64,000 nt of DNA from Muscardinus avellanarius (lineage: Eukaryota > Chordata > Mammalia > Rodentia > Gliridae), in assembly GCA_963383645.1 (NCBI GenBank), contig OY726560.1, positions 66,801,823 through 66,865,822 on the forward strand, read 5' to 3'. Position numbers and translations under genes: made by a program. Below, piece by piece: positions 1-11,279 of this stretch. Every line of letters starts with the position of its first letter. Position 1 is the first letter of the stretch. Under the pieces are notes generated by a model. It was not told the origin of the DNA and did no database searches. It saw only the letters and a list, made by a program, of their open reading frames with translations.

Positions 1-578
1 TATTCTGTTTTTGCTTTATTTTGTACCTACCACATAATTTGACACAGGGAAAAAATTCAAAATATACTTGTTGTGGGACTAACCACAAGTATTCCTAGAA
101 GGAATTTTTTTTTTTTTTTTTTTTTTTTTTGCTCAAGTGGATAGGCCTTTCTGATCAACTTTTGTCTTTTTTATTTTTCAATAACGTGGAAAGAAAATAA
201 TTTTAAGATCATAGGAAATTATCATGATACAGAATATTCAGTGATTTATGAGGCAACCCAAGATAGAAAAGAAAACTAACCCTAATACACAGAGAGTGGC
301 TAAGCCATGTGTCACGGGGAATAGCTCTTCCAACCGACATGGTGCAAACCAACAGGACCCATATTTAGGTCACTTGCAGAAACCATCATCACACAATCTT
401 GTACCCCATTAAGATGTATGATGACAACACACTAATAGAAATAATTTTTAAAAATCATCATTATAGCTAAAAAAAAATAAACCAGATAATTCATCAACTA
501 GTGATGATCTGATTAAACCTTCTCCTAATATTATCTAAACTTCTTTGGGTAAGTTATCCTGAGTCATTAATATTATTT
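1..578. other. gene-free, mostly unique sequence
   Basis: AT-rich DNA with no supported ORF, SINE or LTR. A homopolymer T run lies at about 107-130. It may contain decayed repeats that cannot be named by eye. Confidence 0.5.
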
Positions 579-792
579 TTTGTGTGTGTGGTGGTACTAG
601 GGGTGGAACCCAGGGGCTTTTCTACACCAAGGCTATACTCTCAGACCTATTTTATACTTTATTTGGAAACAGGGTCTCACTAAATTGCTGAGAACCTCAC
701 TCAGTAGCTGAGGCTGGCTTGGAACCTATGTGGTCCTCCTGTCTCGGCCTCCCAACCGCTGGGATTCCAAGCGTGCGCCACCACGCCCAGCT
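579..792 (-). mobile_element. B1-ID composite SINE, type B
   Basis: Reads on the minus strand: left half ends at the inverse of gctgggcgtggtggcg, right half is the ID-like cttggtgtagaaaagcccctgggttcc region, with a short TG tail. Flanks tgagtcattaat and tgagtcagtatt look like a degraded target duplication. Confidence 0.85.
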
Positions 793-1072
793 GAGTCAGT
801 ATTTACTGGAAACTGTGCTTCCAATAATGTACATATGTTTCTATGAGCATTTTGTGAACCCTGAGCAGTGTGATGGAATGATACAAATCTAGAGAACCAA
901 AGTCTTTTATTAGTCAACCCCCCATTTTCTCAGTAAAAGATATTCATTGAACACAGTGTAGCAGATCAATTTGAATTAATGCACAAGATAAACACAGAGG
1001 AAACTATACATGAAGTATATGTCATATCAATTCAGGTAGTGAAAAGCTCCATGAAAAAAAACTAAAGCTTGA

Positions 1073-1289
1073 GCCGGGCGTGGTGGTGCACACTTGTAAT
1101 CCCAGCATTCGGGAGGGGCTGAGACCAGGGGATCGTGGTTCTCCGCCAGCCTCAGCTACTTAGTGAGGCCCTCTGCAACTCAGTGAGACCCTGTTTCAAA
1201 ATAAAGAATAAAAACCAGGGCAGGGGGTGTAGCTCGGAGGTCGAATGCCCCTGGGTTCCATCCCCAGTACTGCAAGAAAGAAAAAAAAC
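1073..1289 (+). mobile_element. B1-ID composite SINE, type C
   Basis: Complete copy from gccgggcgtggtggtgcac to ccccagtactgc plus A-rich tail. Flanked by the short direct repeat aactaaagc, typical of L1-mediated insertion. Confidence 0.88.
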
Positions 1290-1317
1290 AAACTAAAGCC
1301 GATCCAGGATGTCAGGG

Positions 1318-1561
1318 GTAACGAGGGACAGGTGATCTAACGGGAAAACATTGAACAGATGTGGATGTGCACTCGACCAGGCAGAGGGTGCAGCGGGTCC
1401 TGCAGCCCTGAGTCAAAAGCGAGTCAGAGCCTGTGAGAAGACCAGTATGGCTGGAGGGGTGAGAGCGGAAAGGTGGTGGTATAAGATCATGAATTCCGAT
1501 TTCTTCCCGAATGTTTTAGAAAGCCTGTGAAGGCTTTGGAGCAGAAAAGTCATGTGATCTC
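1318..1561 (-). mobile_element. L2-like ancient LINE fragment
   Basis: The run gaaggctttggagcagaaaa and gtcatgtgatctcggctacat resembles the reverse complement of the L2 3' region (ancient mammalian LINE). It continues at 1804 after a younger SINE. Family call is from pattern recognition only. Confidence 0.5.
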
Positions 1562-1571
1562 GGCTACATTT

Positions 1572-1793
1572 TTATTTTATTATATTATCTTACTTTATTT
1601 TGGGGGTACAGGGGATTGAACCCAGCGGCATTCTACTTCTGAGCTCCACCCCAGCCCTACTTTTATTTATTTGTTTGTTTGTTTATTTATCTTGAATTAG
1701 AGTCTCTCTAAGTTACTGAGGCTGTGTTTTAACCTGGGATCCTCCAGTCTCAGCCTCTCAAGTGCTGGGATTAGAAGCACCATGCCTGGCTCT
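1572..1793 (-). mobile_element. B1-ID composite SINE, type D, inserted in L2-like DNA
   Basis: Minus-strand copy with T/TTTG-rich tail. A perfect 10-bp target duplication ggctacattt lies at 1562-1571 and 1794-1803, so the L2-like host was split by this insertion. Confidence 0.9.
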
Positions 1794-1803
1794 GGCTACA
1801 TTT

Positions 1804-2090
1804 GCACAAGAAGACTGCCATCTGTGTAGGGAGAAAGTCCTATTAGAGATGAGGTTGGAAGGTGAAGGCCTGGTCAGGAGGCTACTGCTGTAGTCTGAGC
1901 GGATGGCAATGGCCTGGCTAGCGTGGAAGTCATGGAAATGGTGAAACTGGTTGAAATCAGAAAACGTTTTGAAGATCCTGTTCATAGTTCTTGCTGATGG
2001 GTTAGATAAAAGAATGTTTAGAAATAAAAAGAAGATTCTGGCCTTTCTCATGTGCAGAGATCAGAAAATAATCACTAAAATTTAGTTGAA
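1804..2090 (-). mobile_element. L2-like ancient LINE fragment (continuation)
   Basis: Contains ggtcaggaggctactgctgtagtctgag, gatggcaatggcctggctag and cttgctgatgggttagat patterns familiar from reverse-complement L2. Continues the fragment at 1318-1561. Confidence 0.5.
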
Positions 2091-2104
2091 TGAGTATAAC
2101 CAGA

Positions 2105-2304
2105 GCCAGACATGGTGGCGCACATTTGTAATCCCAATAGTTGGGAGGCTGAGACGGGAGGATTGAGGCTGGTGGCCAGCCTCAGCTACTTAGTGAGGCC
2201 ATCCAAAATTTAGTGAGATACTGTTTCAAAATAAAGAATAAAAAATCGGACTGTGAGTGTAGCTCAGTCATAGAATGCTCCCGGGTCCAATCCACAGCAC
2301 CACA

Positions 2305-2383
<79 letters not shown>
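2105..2383 (+). mobile_element. B1-ID composite SINE with (GA)n tail
   Basis: Type C/D copy; right half ends gggtccaatccacagcacc and is followed by a GA microsatellite grown from the tail. Direct repeat tataacca(g/c)a lies on both sides (about 2095 and 2384). Confidence 0.87.
2306..2382. repeat. (GA)n microsatellite
   Basis: About 38 GA units in the tail of the preceding SINE; it creates meaningless Arg-Glu and Ser-Leu ORFs. Confidence 0.97.
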
Positions 2384-2386
<3 letters not shown>

Positions 2387-2393
2387 AACCACA

Positions 2394-2540
2394 GCCAGGT
2401 GTGGTGCGCACACCCATAATCCCAGTACTGGGAGTCGGAGGTGAGAGCAGCTCTGGCTCAAGGTCGACACACGGTAGCTTAGTGAGAACCTGTTTCAAAA
2501 TAAAAAATAAACCGGGCATGGTGGCAGACACTTGTAAGAC
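2394..2540 (+). mobile_element. B1-ID SINE left half, followed by a second truncated left end
   Basis: gccaggtgtggtgcgcacac through cctgtttcaaaataaaaaataa, then a second start accgggcatggtggcagaca that breaks off after about 25 nt. No ID half follows. Confidence 0.75.
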
Positions 2541-2890
2541 ACTCCTGTTCTTTATAAATGATCTAATCTAAGGTATTCTGTTAGAGTAGCACAACTGTAT
2601 TAAGAAAACAGTTTATGTAGTCAAATCAGAATTTTTATCTGAAAGATAAATACAGTCAGAAGTCTTAGAGTACTGACTTTAGAGGGCAGTACTACAGAAC
2701 TGTGGGTGCAAACGAAAAGACTGTGGCTATCTAGATATTCCCTACTAGTCAGCCAAGTAGCTATAGTTTTTATTTCTGTTTTTTTCTGGGGTGGGTGTGT
2801 GTGTGTGTGTGTGGTAGAATACCCCTCTGAGGTTACACTCTGAGTTACTACCTCTGAGTTACACTCCCAACCCTATTTTTTCTTTTCCTT

Positions 2891-2925
<35 letters not shown>

Positions 2926-3000
2926 TGTGTGTGTGGTCCTGGGACTGGAACCCAGGGGTGTTCTACCTTTGAACCTTTGAGCTACACCCTATTTTTTTTT

Positions 3001-3178
3001 ATGGTGGTGGTACTGGGGTTCCTGGAAACCCTTCTACCTCCGGACTACACTCCCAGGCCTATGTTCATATTTTTATTTGGAAACAGGGTCTCTTAAGCCA
3101 GCAAGGCTGGCTTCGAACATGTGTGATCCTCCTGCCTCTGCCTCCCAAGTTCAGGGATTACAAGTGTGTGCCACCACA
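3001..3178 (-). mobile_element. B1-ID SINE, type A
   Basis: Minus-strand ggttcctggaaacccttctacc right half and the taagccagcaaggctggctt hairpin identify type A. It is intact inside an older cluster. Confidence 0.85.
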
Positions 3179-3202
3179 CCCAGCCCCCAGCCTATTTTTT
3201 TT

Positions 3203-3203
3203 T

Positions 3204-3255
<52 letters not shown>

Positions 3256-3268
3256 TTCTTTCTTTATT
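3203..3268. repeat. (TTTC)n microsatellite
   Basis: Tetranucleotide repeat between two type A SINEs, probably an expanded SINE tail (GAAA on the minus strand). Confidence 0.95.
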
Positions 3269-3275
3269 TTGGTGG

Positions 3276-3430
3276 TACTGGGGTTCCTGGAAATCCTTCT
3301 ACCTCCAGCCTATACTCCCAGATCTGTTTTTTTTATATTTTATTTGGAAACAGGGTCTCTTAACCCAGAGAGGCTGGCTTTGAACCTGCGCGATCCTCCT
3401 GTCTCTGCCTCCCAGGCACAGGGATTATAC
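3276..3430 (-). mobile_element. B1-ID SINE, type A
   Basis: Has ggttcctggaaatccttctacc and aacccagagaggctggcttt. The extreme left end is shortened (ggcacagggattatacacccggct). Confidence 0.8.
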
Positions 3431-3743
3431 ACCCGGCTTATTCTTTATTTTGAAACAGGGTCTCACTGAGTTGCAAAGGGACTCACTAAGTAGCCGAGGC
3501 TGTCCATGAACCACCATCCTTCTGTCTCAGCCTCCCAAATGCTGTGATTACAAGCGTGCACCACCACGCCATGTTTTTATTTTTATTTTGAAACAGGTTC
3601 TCACTGTGCTGCTGAGCCTGATCCTGATCGTGTGATCCTCCTATTTCAGCCTCTCAGGTACTGGGGTTACAAGCATGTGCCACCACACTTGGCTATTTTC
3701 TTTTCTTTTCTTTCTTTTTGTAATTTAAAATTTTTACCCCAAA

Positions 3744-3946
3744 GCCAGGCGTGGTGGCGCACGCTTGTAATCCCCGTCCTTGGGTGGCTGAGACCCGGAG
3801 GATAGCGGCTCACGGACAGCCTCAGCTACTTAGTGAGGTCCTCTGCAACTCAGTGAGACCCTGTTTCAAGATAAAGAATAAAAAATTGGGCAGGGGATAT
3901 AGGTCAGAGGTCAAATGCCTCTGGGTTCTCAGACCCACAAAAAAAA
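3744..3946 (+). mobile_element. B1-ID composite SINE, type C
   Basis: Full copy ending in agacccacaaaaaa. Perfect 11-bp target duplication tttaccccaaa at 3733-3743 and 3947-3957. Confidence 0.92.
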
Positions 3947-4250
3947 TTTACCCCAAAATACAAACATCCATGAAGCAAAGATACACCCCAGTAAGGGCAA
4001 TAGTATAATGCCCATAGCGAGTGTCTTACTTGGACCCGCACAGACCCAGAGAGACACCCAGAATATAAAATCATAGGTAAATCACAGTTGGGCAAGGACA
4101 CCAAACATACTATAACACCTAATAAATCTGAAAAAAATTATTCATAATTGCAAATAACACACATAAAGCCAGATGCTAACACCCAAAATGAAGGCACCTT
4201 GCAAGAAACAAAGCAGTCCATGATCAAATGTACAATGGCTTAGAAATTTG

Positions 4251-4464
4251 AGTGTGTGTGTGTGTGTGGTACTGTATGGAACCCAGAGGATTTTCTACTT
4301 CCAGGCTATACTCCCAGACCTATTTTATACTTTCTTTGGAAACAGGGTCTCACTAAGCTGCTGAGAGCCTCACTCAGTCGCTGCGGCTGGCTTTGAACCT
4401 GTGCGATCCTCCTGTCTCAGCCTCCCAAGCGTGGGGATTACAAGCGTGCGCCACCACGCCTGGC
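4251..4464 (-). mobile_element. B1-ID composite SINE, type B, with TG tail
   Basis: Minus-strand copy; target duplication atggcttaga at 4235-4244 and 4465-4474. Confidence 0.9.
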
Positions 4465-4569
4465 ATGGCTTAGATATTTTTAAAAAATCAAAAAACATGT
4501 TCACCTGGTTTTTCAATGCTGCTTCTTCCTATCAATCAAACTACTCAACAGTAATAACATTTAATATTT

Positions 4570-4735
4570 GTGATGTCAAAGGCTTTGATGAGTGATTCTG
4601 CAAAACATAGCAATATGGAAGCATCTAACTCTTTAGAGATGAAGGGTGAAGAAGCCCGAGCTGACACCCTGCCTGTGCCCGTTGAGCAAGCTGGCGCCAG
4701 CGCCGGGAGGACACCGCAGCAGGCGGGACAGTCTG
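4570..4735 (+). other. weak candidate coding exon (unrecognised)
   Basis: A non-repeat ORF opens at ATG 4570 and runs through 4869. The segment to 4735 is hydrophilic (KHSNMEASNSLEMKGEEARA, then a Pro/Gln-rich part) and is followed by gtgaggt, a good splice-donor match; agg at about 4580 could follow an acceptor. I do not recognise the protein. Composition is GC-richer than its surroundings. It may equally be chance or an ancient repeat. Confidence 0.15.
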
Positions 4736-4935
4736 TGCAGGTGAGGTGCGAGATCCAAACTCAGTCTCACGTGACTATGCCACTCGTGCCTTTAGTCATT
4801 CAGCCACATGGCTCCCCTGGCATCACTTGGATGGGTTATTGTTTTTTCCTATTTCAGCTACAGAACTAAAAATTATTTCTGTACTAATAGGCAATCAAAG
4901 CAACACTCACTTAAATAAAAAAAAAAACAAAACAA

Positions 4936-5150
4936 GCCAGGCGTGGTGGGGCACTCGTAATCCCAGCATTTGGGAGGCTGAGACAGGAGGCTCGTGGTTC
5001 GAGGATAGTCTCAGCTGATACTTGGTGAGGCCCTTTGCATCTCAGTGAGACCCTGTTTCAAAATAAATAATTAAAAAATAGGGCTGGGGGTGTAGCTTGG
5101 AGGTAGAACGCCCCTGTGTTCCATCCCCAGTACCAGAAAAAACAAACAAA
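4936..5150 (+). mobile_element. B1-ID composite SINE, type C
   Basis: Full copy from gccaggcgtggtggggcac to ccatccccagtacc with a CAAA-type tail. Confidence 0.88.
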
Positions 5151-5161
5151 CAGATAGGAGT

Positions 5162-5361
5162 CAGCTGTGCTGGTCCACATCTGTGATCCCAGTGCTTGAC
5201 AGGACAATTTCAGGCTCACTGCCAGCCTTAGCAATTCAGCAACACCCTCAGCAACTTAGTAAGACTCTGTTTCAAAATTTAAAACAAAAAAAAAAAACTA
5301 AAGGGCCAGGATGTAGCTCAGATGTAGAATGCCCCTGGGTTCAATCCCCAGTACCATAAAA
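5162..5361 (+). mobile_element. B1-ID composite SINE, type D (old)
   Basis: Diverged copy: gctgtgctggtccacatctg through gggttcaatccccagtacc. It directly abuts the previous SINE tail. Confidence 0.8.
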
Positions 5362-5500
5362 AGGAAGGAAAGAAGGAAAGAAGGAAGGAAGGAAGGAAGG
5401 AAGGAAGGGAGGGAAGGAAGAAGGAAGGAAGGAAGAAAGGGAGGGAGGGAAGAAGGAAGGAAGGAAGGGAGGAAGGGAGGAAGGGAGGAAGGAAGGAGAA
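5362..5500. repeat. (GGAA)n purine tract in SINE tail
   Basis: Imperfect GGAA/GGGA repeat of about 140 bp grown from the A-rich tail of the SINE at 5162. Confidence 0.95.
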
Positions 5501-6570
5501 AATAGATAACTAAAATTTAGACTGTCAAAAAATAGAAAAATGTATTAAGGATGGTAATTTCAAATACTGTGTGTTCAAGTCCATAAAGTTTGATATGATA
5601 CAATAGTGTATAACATTGTACTTTGTCAAACTTTCATAGATTATGCCTTCAAGGAATCGAAACGAGTGTGCATGTGGAAATGTATGCCCTGGCTAATACA
5701 GCTAGAAAAAGGATTATAACCCAAGGAACAAGACAATTAGAAAAACATAAAAATATCATTTTAAAAAATCTTCATGTATTTTAGGCAGGACTGTTGTCAG
5801 CGATATTGGCACATTAACATGACTCTTAAATATTCAGAGCAATCTGTTAATAAAATCATCAGCCAGAAAAAACTTTCTTAATTATACCAAAAAGGCAACA
5901 CACAATCCACACCAGAGTACAAATCCCCCACCCAAGGCTCGGATGGAACGACAACTTCTGCTAAGCTTTCAAGGTCAACACGCAGCCCGGGCTGGGAAAT
6001 GACCAAAAATAGAGAGAACAGACTTTCATCATAATAGATTAAGGCTTCCTAAAATATATATATTTTCTTTGTGCTGCTGATTCATTGTGAAACAATGAAA
6101 AAGTTGCCCACATACACAAACTAAACTTCAAAACACTTTTGACCCACAGCATGTAATAAGCGCTGTGCCTCTCTACTGCCAAAATGGCTGTCAGTTCAGA
6201 GAGAGAGTTTGCCTACATCGTGCCAGACATCTGTGCAAAAGCTGAAATTTTTGGTCAAGGATTTCAGTGTTTTCTCGACATAGTGCCAAACATCTGGGTA
6301 TTTGAAAATATCTAGATAATTGACTGATTTTATACTTTTCGTCCAGATGTTTGGCATCAGAATAAAATACCACCTTACTATTTAAGTACATTTGTGATGT
6401 GAAAGTGCTCACAATATACTGTCAATATTTTAAAAATTGGCTTAAAGCCATATATTCAATGAGATCCAAGGTTTGAAAATAAAAACTATATGCATATCCA
6501 TAGAAAAGAACCCAAAAGAAAACATAATGAAAAGTGTAGTGATTATTTATTCTCTGAATGATAGGATTAT
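5501..6570. other. gene-free unique region with a small inverted repeat
   Basis: No convincing ORF. Contains the tgccaaacatctgg inverted repeat described separately (6221-6356). Confidence 0.5.
6221..6356. repeat. short inverted repeat with a third direct copy
   Basis: tgccaaacatctgg at 6284-6297 is perfectly inverted at 6343-6356 (ccagatgtttggca), a 14-bp stem with a 45-nt loop; a direct variant tgccagacatctg sits at 6221-6233. Could be a decayed DNA-transposon terminus or a structured element. Confidence 0.7.
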
Positions 6571-6571
6571 T

Positions 6572-6689
6572 CTCTTTTTTTTTTTTTTTATTCAGTACTG
6601 GGAATGGATCCCAAGGGCATTGTACCTCTGAGCTACACCCCCCAGCCCTATTTTTTAGTCTTTTTAATTTTTTCATTTTTTAAAATTTA

Positions 6690-6729
<40 letters not shown>

Positions 6730-6930
6730 ATGGTACTGGGGGTGGAACCCAGGGACTTTTCTACCTCCAGGCTATACTTCCAGACCTTTTTTAAACCTTA
6801 TTTGGAAACAAGGTCTCACTAAGTTGCTGAGAGCCTCACTAAGTAGCTGAGGCTGGCTTTGAACCTGTGTAATACTCCTGTCTCAGCCTCCCAAGCGCTG
6901 GGATTACAAGCGTGCGCCACCATGCCCGGT
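6572..6930 (-). mobile_element. ID half plus full B1-ID SINE type B, minus strand
   Basis: An ID-like half (6590-6650) is followed by a complete copy at 6694-6930 whose tail is a TG repeat at about 6694-6727. The younger copy sits in the linker of the older one, whose left half is not evident. Confidence 0.82.
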
Positions 6931-7410
6931 TTACTTACCATTTTTTAACTATTTCTAATATTCTTCAATATAGAGTATATTGCTTAAAAGCATTTTATTT
7001 GTGTGATTAAGTTGTGTCTGTTATTTTGGAAACTAAAGGAGTTTAATTTACTGTTCATTCAGCATTGTGGATACACACTTGTAGTTGTAGACCTACCAGT
7101 AAGTAATTTGGGTTTGGGAAAAGTAAGTTAGCACAGATACAAAAACTGAAAATCTAATGACTACTAAATACACACGCTGGAAACAATGGGCCTGACTGGT
7201 TTTTCCTTGCTGAAGTGACTGAAACTTTTTAATTTGCATACACTCCAAGACATGCCCACCATCTCACACACATTCACACCTCCAAGAGCTGACATGTAGA
7301 ATGTTAGTGTCCTCATTATAACCAGTCCAAATACCTCATTTTATAAGCAGAGAGTCAGGCCAGTGAGGTTAAACACCAAGCCTAAGATGGTGCATTCAAA
7401 ACCAGAAAAA
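6931..7410. other. gene-free unique sequence
   Basis: No ORF, SINE or LTR features seen. Confidence 0.5.
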
Positions 7411-7590
7411 GTCGGGCTTGCAATCCCCAGGCTTGGGAGGCGGAAACAGGAGGATCGCGCAGGTTCGAAGCCACCCTCACTGGCTTAAGAGACCCTGTTT
7501 CCAAATAAAATATAAAAAGTAGGTCTGGAGTGTAGCCCGGAGGTAGAAGGGTTCCATCTCCAGTACCACCAAATAAATAAACAAACAAAC
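7411..7590 (+). mobile_element. B1-ID SINE, type A, with 5' internal deletion
   Basis: gtcgggcttgcaatcccc lacks the gtggtggcgcac segment; the hairpin region (gccaccctcactggctt) and right half remain. The right half is also shortened (agaagggttccatctcc). Confidence 0.82.
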
Positions 7591-8605
7591 AGAGTTTCTT
7601 CCCAACTTGGCGTATATTTTTGCAATATGATGCTGCTGTGGTTATTCTGGCCCCCAAATTTCTTCATCTATAAAAACAGAATGAATACTTGCTTGAAAAT
7701 TGCTTCAATATTTTTAAGATGAAAAAATATAAATATCAAGTATTATTTGGGTAACTTTTTGTGTTTTATAAACTCTTCTGCTTGGAAAAAATGCAGATGA
7801 TTGTGCCAATGATGGAGACAACATCTCAAATAGAATACCGGTAAATATGTCAGCTCCCCAACCTTCAGCATCTCAACTGTTGTGAAATTTTTTAGGCAAG
7901 CAAGTGTTCTTCAGCTGATCTAAACAATCCCAAATTAAATAGAGAACAAATGGTAAAGTTATCTGGAAACTTTGAAAATGGAAAATCTGAAATCCCTTTC
8001 AAAAAAAAAGTAACCAAAAGAATGACGGGTGACTTTTTTGTAGAGAGCAAAGTGACCGTAATTTATTGAATGGATCCCATCTTGGTAATCTTAAAAAGCT
8101 GTTCAACGACACAAAGTGAAAAAGCAAATGCTATGCTCTTTAGTTTGTGTTAAAATTCCTCTTCCGTAGTTCAAGAACAAAACGACTGACCTGAAGAAAA
8201 AAAGAAAAGACACAGAGGCAAACCGATCTGGAAAGCCTGGCTCCCAGTCTCTGAGCAGATTTAACGCTACATGGTTCAAGAATACGAGCTGGTAAAGCAT
8301 TCCATCCCTCCAATCCCCTTCCAATAGGAGGAGGAAAGAATGAAATAATCATTTCTAGGCAGCGAGCCCTACAGTTACATGCAACCTGCTCAGATCAGCT
8401 CCTTAGAGCCAGACCCAAGAAACACTTCCTCATTATAATAAATATCACAAAACACATGTTTTCTGGTTCTGGAAACACCCTTAAATCTTAACACTTCCAA
8501 CTTATCAAAAAGATGATTTGTTTGTGGAAAGAAGCAAGAACTTAATCTACAAACACTTTGTATCTTCTACAGGTTTAAGGTTCTTTTTAAAATACCTTTT
8601 CGTGA
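7591..8605. other. gene-free unique sequence
   Basis: About 1 kb without recognisable repeats or supported ORFs. Confidence 0.5.
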
Positions 8606-8777
8606 GCCGGGCGTGGTGGCGCACGCTTGTCATCCCCGCGCTTGGGAGGCGGAGACAGGAGGATCACGCTGGTTCGTAGCCAGCCATGCTGGTTTAAGAG
8701 ACCCTGTTTCAAAAATATAAAATAGGTCTGAGAGTGTAGCCTGGAGGTAGAAGGGCTTCAAGGAACCCCAGTGCCAC

Positions 8778-8806
<29 letters not shown>
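8606..8806 (+). mobile_element. B1-ID SINE, type A
   Basis: Complete copy with a pure A tail of about 30. Perfect 10-bp target duplication cttttcgtga at 8596-8605 and 8807-8816, consistent with a recent insertion. Confidence 0.95.
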
Positions 8807-8808
<2 letters not shown>

Positions 8809-8993
8809 TTTCGTGAACCAGAGCTTGAGGCCACAGAGTTACTAGTGTGCAGGCTTGATATTGCTTGTATATGTGTATTTATGTTTTCAAGGCATTTTGC
8901 AATTAACTTCATGTCTGCTAAGCAGGACATTGGGCTTGATGGAAAAATGATCTAATCCAATACAAAAATTTTGTTTGCAAAAACTACGCCTGA

Positions 8994-9190
8994 GCCAGGT
9001 ATGGTGGCACACACCTATAATCCCAGTACTTGGGAGGCTGAAACAAGAGAATCACAGGTTTGAGGCCAGCCTCAGCAATTTATGTGAGACCCTGTTTCAA
9101 AATAAAAAATAAATTAGGGCTGGGTAGAATAGCTCAGAGGTAGAATGTCCCTGGATTTAATCCCCAGCATCAAAAACAAAAGAAAGCAAA
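8994..9190 (+). mobile_element. B1-ID composite SINE, type D
   Basis: gccaggtatggtggcacaca to tttaatccccagcatc plus A-rich tail; diverged flanking repeat (aaaactacgcctga / aaacctacacccga). Confidence 0.87.
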
Positions 9191-10270
9191 AAACCTAAAC
9201 CTACACCCGAAACAGGAACATCTCTCATTTCTCTGTGCCAGAACGTTCTCAGTATTGAGGGCTCCCTATCTATCATCACTACCATGCCAGGTCTGTAAGA
9301 AAATTCTGTCCAGTGGATTGTTTTGTTGTTATTGCGGGGGGAGGGGTGCTGGTTTGTTTATTGGCAATGATGGCGGTATTTTTCATACTTTTTTTTTTTT
9401 TTTTTTTTTTTGCTTTGTTTGGAATTGGTTTGGTCTTTCAGAAAGAAAAAAGGGTGCTTAAATGAAGTGATTGTCAAACAGAGACAATGGGAAGCTGCCA
9501 ATGTTCTGAGACCATGCGGCTGGGGGTCTGGTACTATCTTTGAGACACAGCACAGAGGCTTGTAGGAGGAGGGGGTGGGAGCGGCAGGGACCAGGCAGCT
9601 CCCACAGAAGGCCAGGCGAGGCGCTGCAGGGACTCACAGTTTGGGTAAAGGGAGCATCCCGGTTTGTGCTTTCTCTGCACCCGCCACTCTCTCTCTCCTC
9701 AAGACCAGAGCTGCTGAGCCGCCACGAGCAGGACTTGACTCTGTGAATTGACTGTGTTCCAAAACCTCATTATTGGAAAACTTTTCCATTTGATGCTAAA
9801 TATAGGGTATTACATAAACACAATGTATTATAGGTCAAACCCTGTTACCATAAGCGCTAAGAGGCTATCCAATCTGGAGTGAGGAAGGGAGACTGTGTTA
9901 GAATCGTACAGCGCACATCAAATCCTATCACAGTTATATAAAACAAAACTATTGCCAAGCCCTAGTCAATAGGCAACGTATTTCAATTGTCAGTAGAAAA
10001 TCCTTCAGAGCCCTTCAGAATGAAAGTGACTTGAAATGAAACACAAACTGTACTCAGTCTTTTTCCTCTGCCACGATCTCACCCTCCTGAAGTCATGGTG
10101 CTCATTCCTGGGTCACTCAGGATAAATTGATCCTGTACTGCTTGGTGATGCGCTCCTGTGTCGCTGAAAGGAGAACATTCTGTGGCACTTGCTGTGTGTT
10201 TCTTTTTTTTCTTCTTCTTCTTCTTTTTATTTTATTTTATTTTTGATGTTACTGTAGTAAGATGGTAATG
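9191..10270. other. gene-free region
   Basis: Mostly unique DNA with a T run at 9391-9411 and a G-rich patch near 9540-9620. Short ORFs here show no family features. Confidence 0.5.
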
Positions 10271-10374
10271 TAGTAAGACTCTTAACAATCTAATGAGACT
10301 GTTTCAAAACAAAATACAAGAAAGGCTGAAGGTGTTACTCAGAGGTAAAGTGCCCCTGGGTTCAATCCTCAGTA

Positions 10375-10413
<39 letters not shown>

Positions 10414-10423
10414 AGAGAGAGAA

Positions 10424-10475
<52 letters not shown>
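10271..10475 (+). mobile_element. 5'-truncated B1-ID SINE with (AC)n(GA)n tail
   Basis: Begins in the middle of the left half (agtaagactcttaacaatc) and retains the full ID half. The tail has become (AC)n at about 10374-10410 and (GA)n at about 10411-10475. Confidence 0.88.
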
Positions 10476-10477
<2 letters not shown>

Positions 10478-10629
10478 CAATATAATGTAATGTAATGTAA
10501 TAATGGACTGAACCATTATTACTGAAAGAATACAGACATAAATTGAGATGGTTCCAAGCAAAACAAGAGAATGTGTGTAACCTACCTATAGAGGATCTTG
10601 ATCCAGCAGGTTGAAGAATAAATATTAAA

Positions 10630-10726
10630 CGGTACTGGGGATGGAACCCAGGGGCATTTTACCTCCGAGCTACACCCCCAGTCCTATTTTTTAGTCTTTT
10701 TATTTTTTATTTTATTTATTTATTTA
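10630..10726 (-). mobile_element. B1-ID SINE right half (type C/D)
   Basis: ggtactggggatggaaccca to tattttttagtctttttat; its left half is not found beyond the following type A copy. Confidence 0.75.
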
Positions 10727-10905
10727 GGTGGTACTGGGGTTCCTGGAAGCCCTTCTACCTCCGGGCTACACTCCCACACCTATTTTTACATTTTTATTTG
10801 GAAACAGGGTCTCCTAAGCCAGCAAGGCTGGCTTCGAACCTGCGCGATCCTCCTGTCTCCGCCTCCCAAGCGCGGGGATTACAAGCGTGCGCCACCACGC
10901 CCGGC
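10727..10905 (-). mobile_element. B1-ID SINE, type A
   Basis: Near-consensus copy with hairpin taagccagcaaggctggctt and intact cgcccggc end. Confidence 0.92.
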
Positions 10906-10984
10906 CTGGCTTCTTCATTTTAAAGCCGAAATGGCTGCACCTGTGTCAAAGTACTATTTAAAAATGCTCTATACTGGGCAGCTA

Positions 10985-11264
10985 TAAACAACAGAAATGT
11001 ATTGCTACCATTCCAAGGCTGGGAGTCCAAGACCAAGGCACAGACAGGTCCCATGTCTGGTGAGGGCCGCCTTCCCCATCCATGGAAGGCGCCTCTCGCT
11101 GCATCCTCCAGGGAGCAGGGGCTAGCTAGTCCTCAGGTCCCTTTCACAAGGGCCCTGATCCTGTTCAGGATGGGGGAGCCCTCGAGACCCAGTCACTTCA
11201 AGAACTATCATACTGAAGATTAGGGTTCAGCATAGGAATTTGGGAGTGGATACACACAAATGTT
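10985..11264 (+). mobile_element. ancient interspersed repeat, family uncertain
   Basis: ccaaggctgggagtccaaga, ccatgtctggtgagggccgc and tttcacaagggccctgatcc follow the wording of a common old mammalian repeat, but I cannot name the family with confidence. Confidence 0.35.
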
Positions 11265-11279
11265 AGAAGGTAGCAGTTA

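Larger units (their letters stand above)
2786..3694 (-). mobile_element. nested SINE cluster (several B1-ID copies, minus strand)
   Basis: Right halves lie in series at about 2810-2875 and 2936-2995, then complete type A copies at 3001-3178 and 3276-3430, then leftover left halves at 3430-3572 and 3573-3694. The order of halves shows SINEs inserted in the A-rich linkers or tails of earlier SINEs. Confidence 0.8.
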
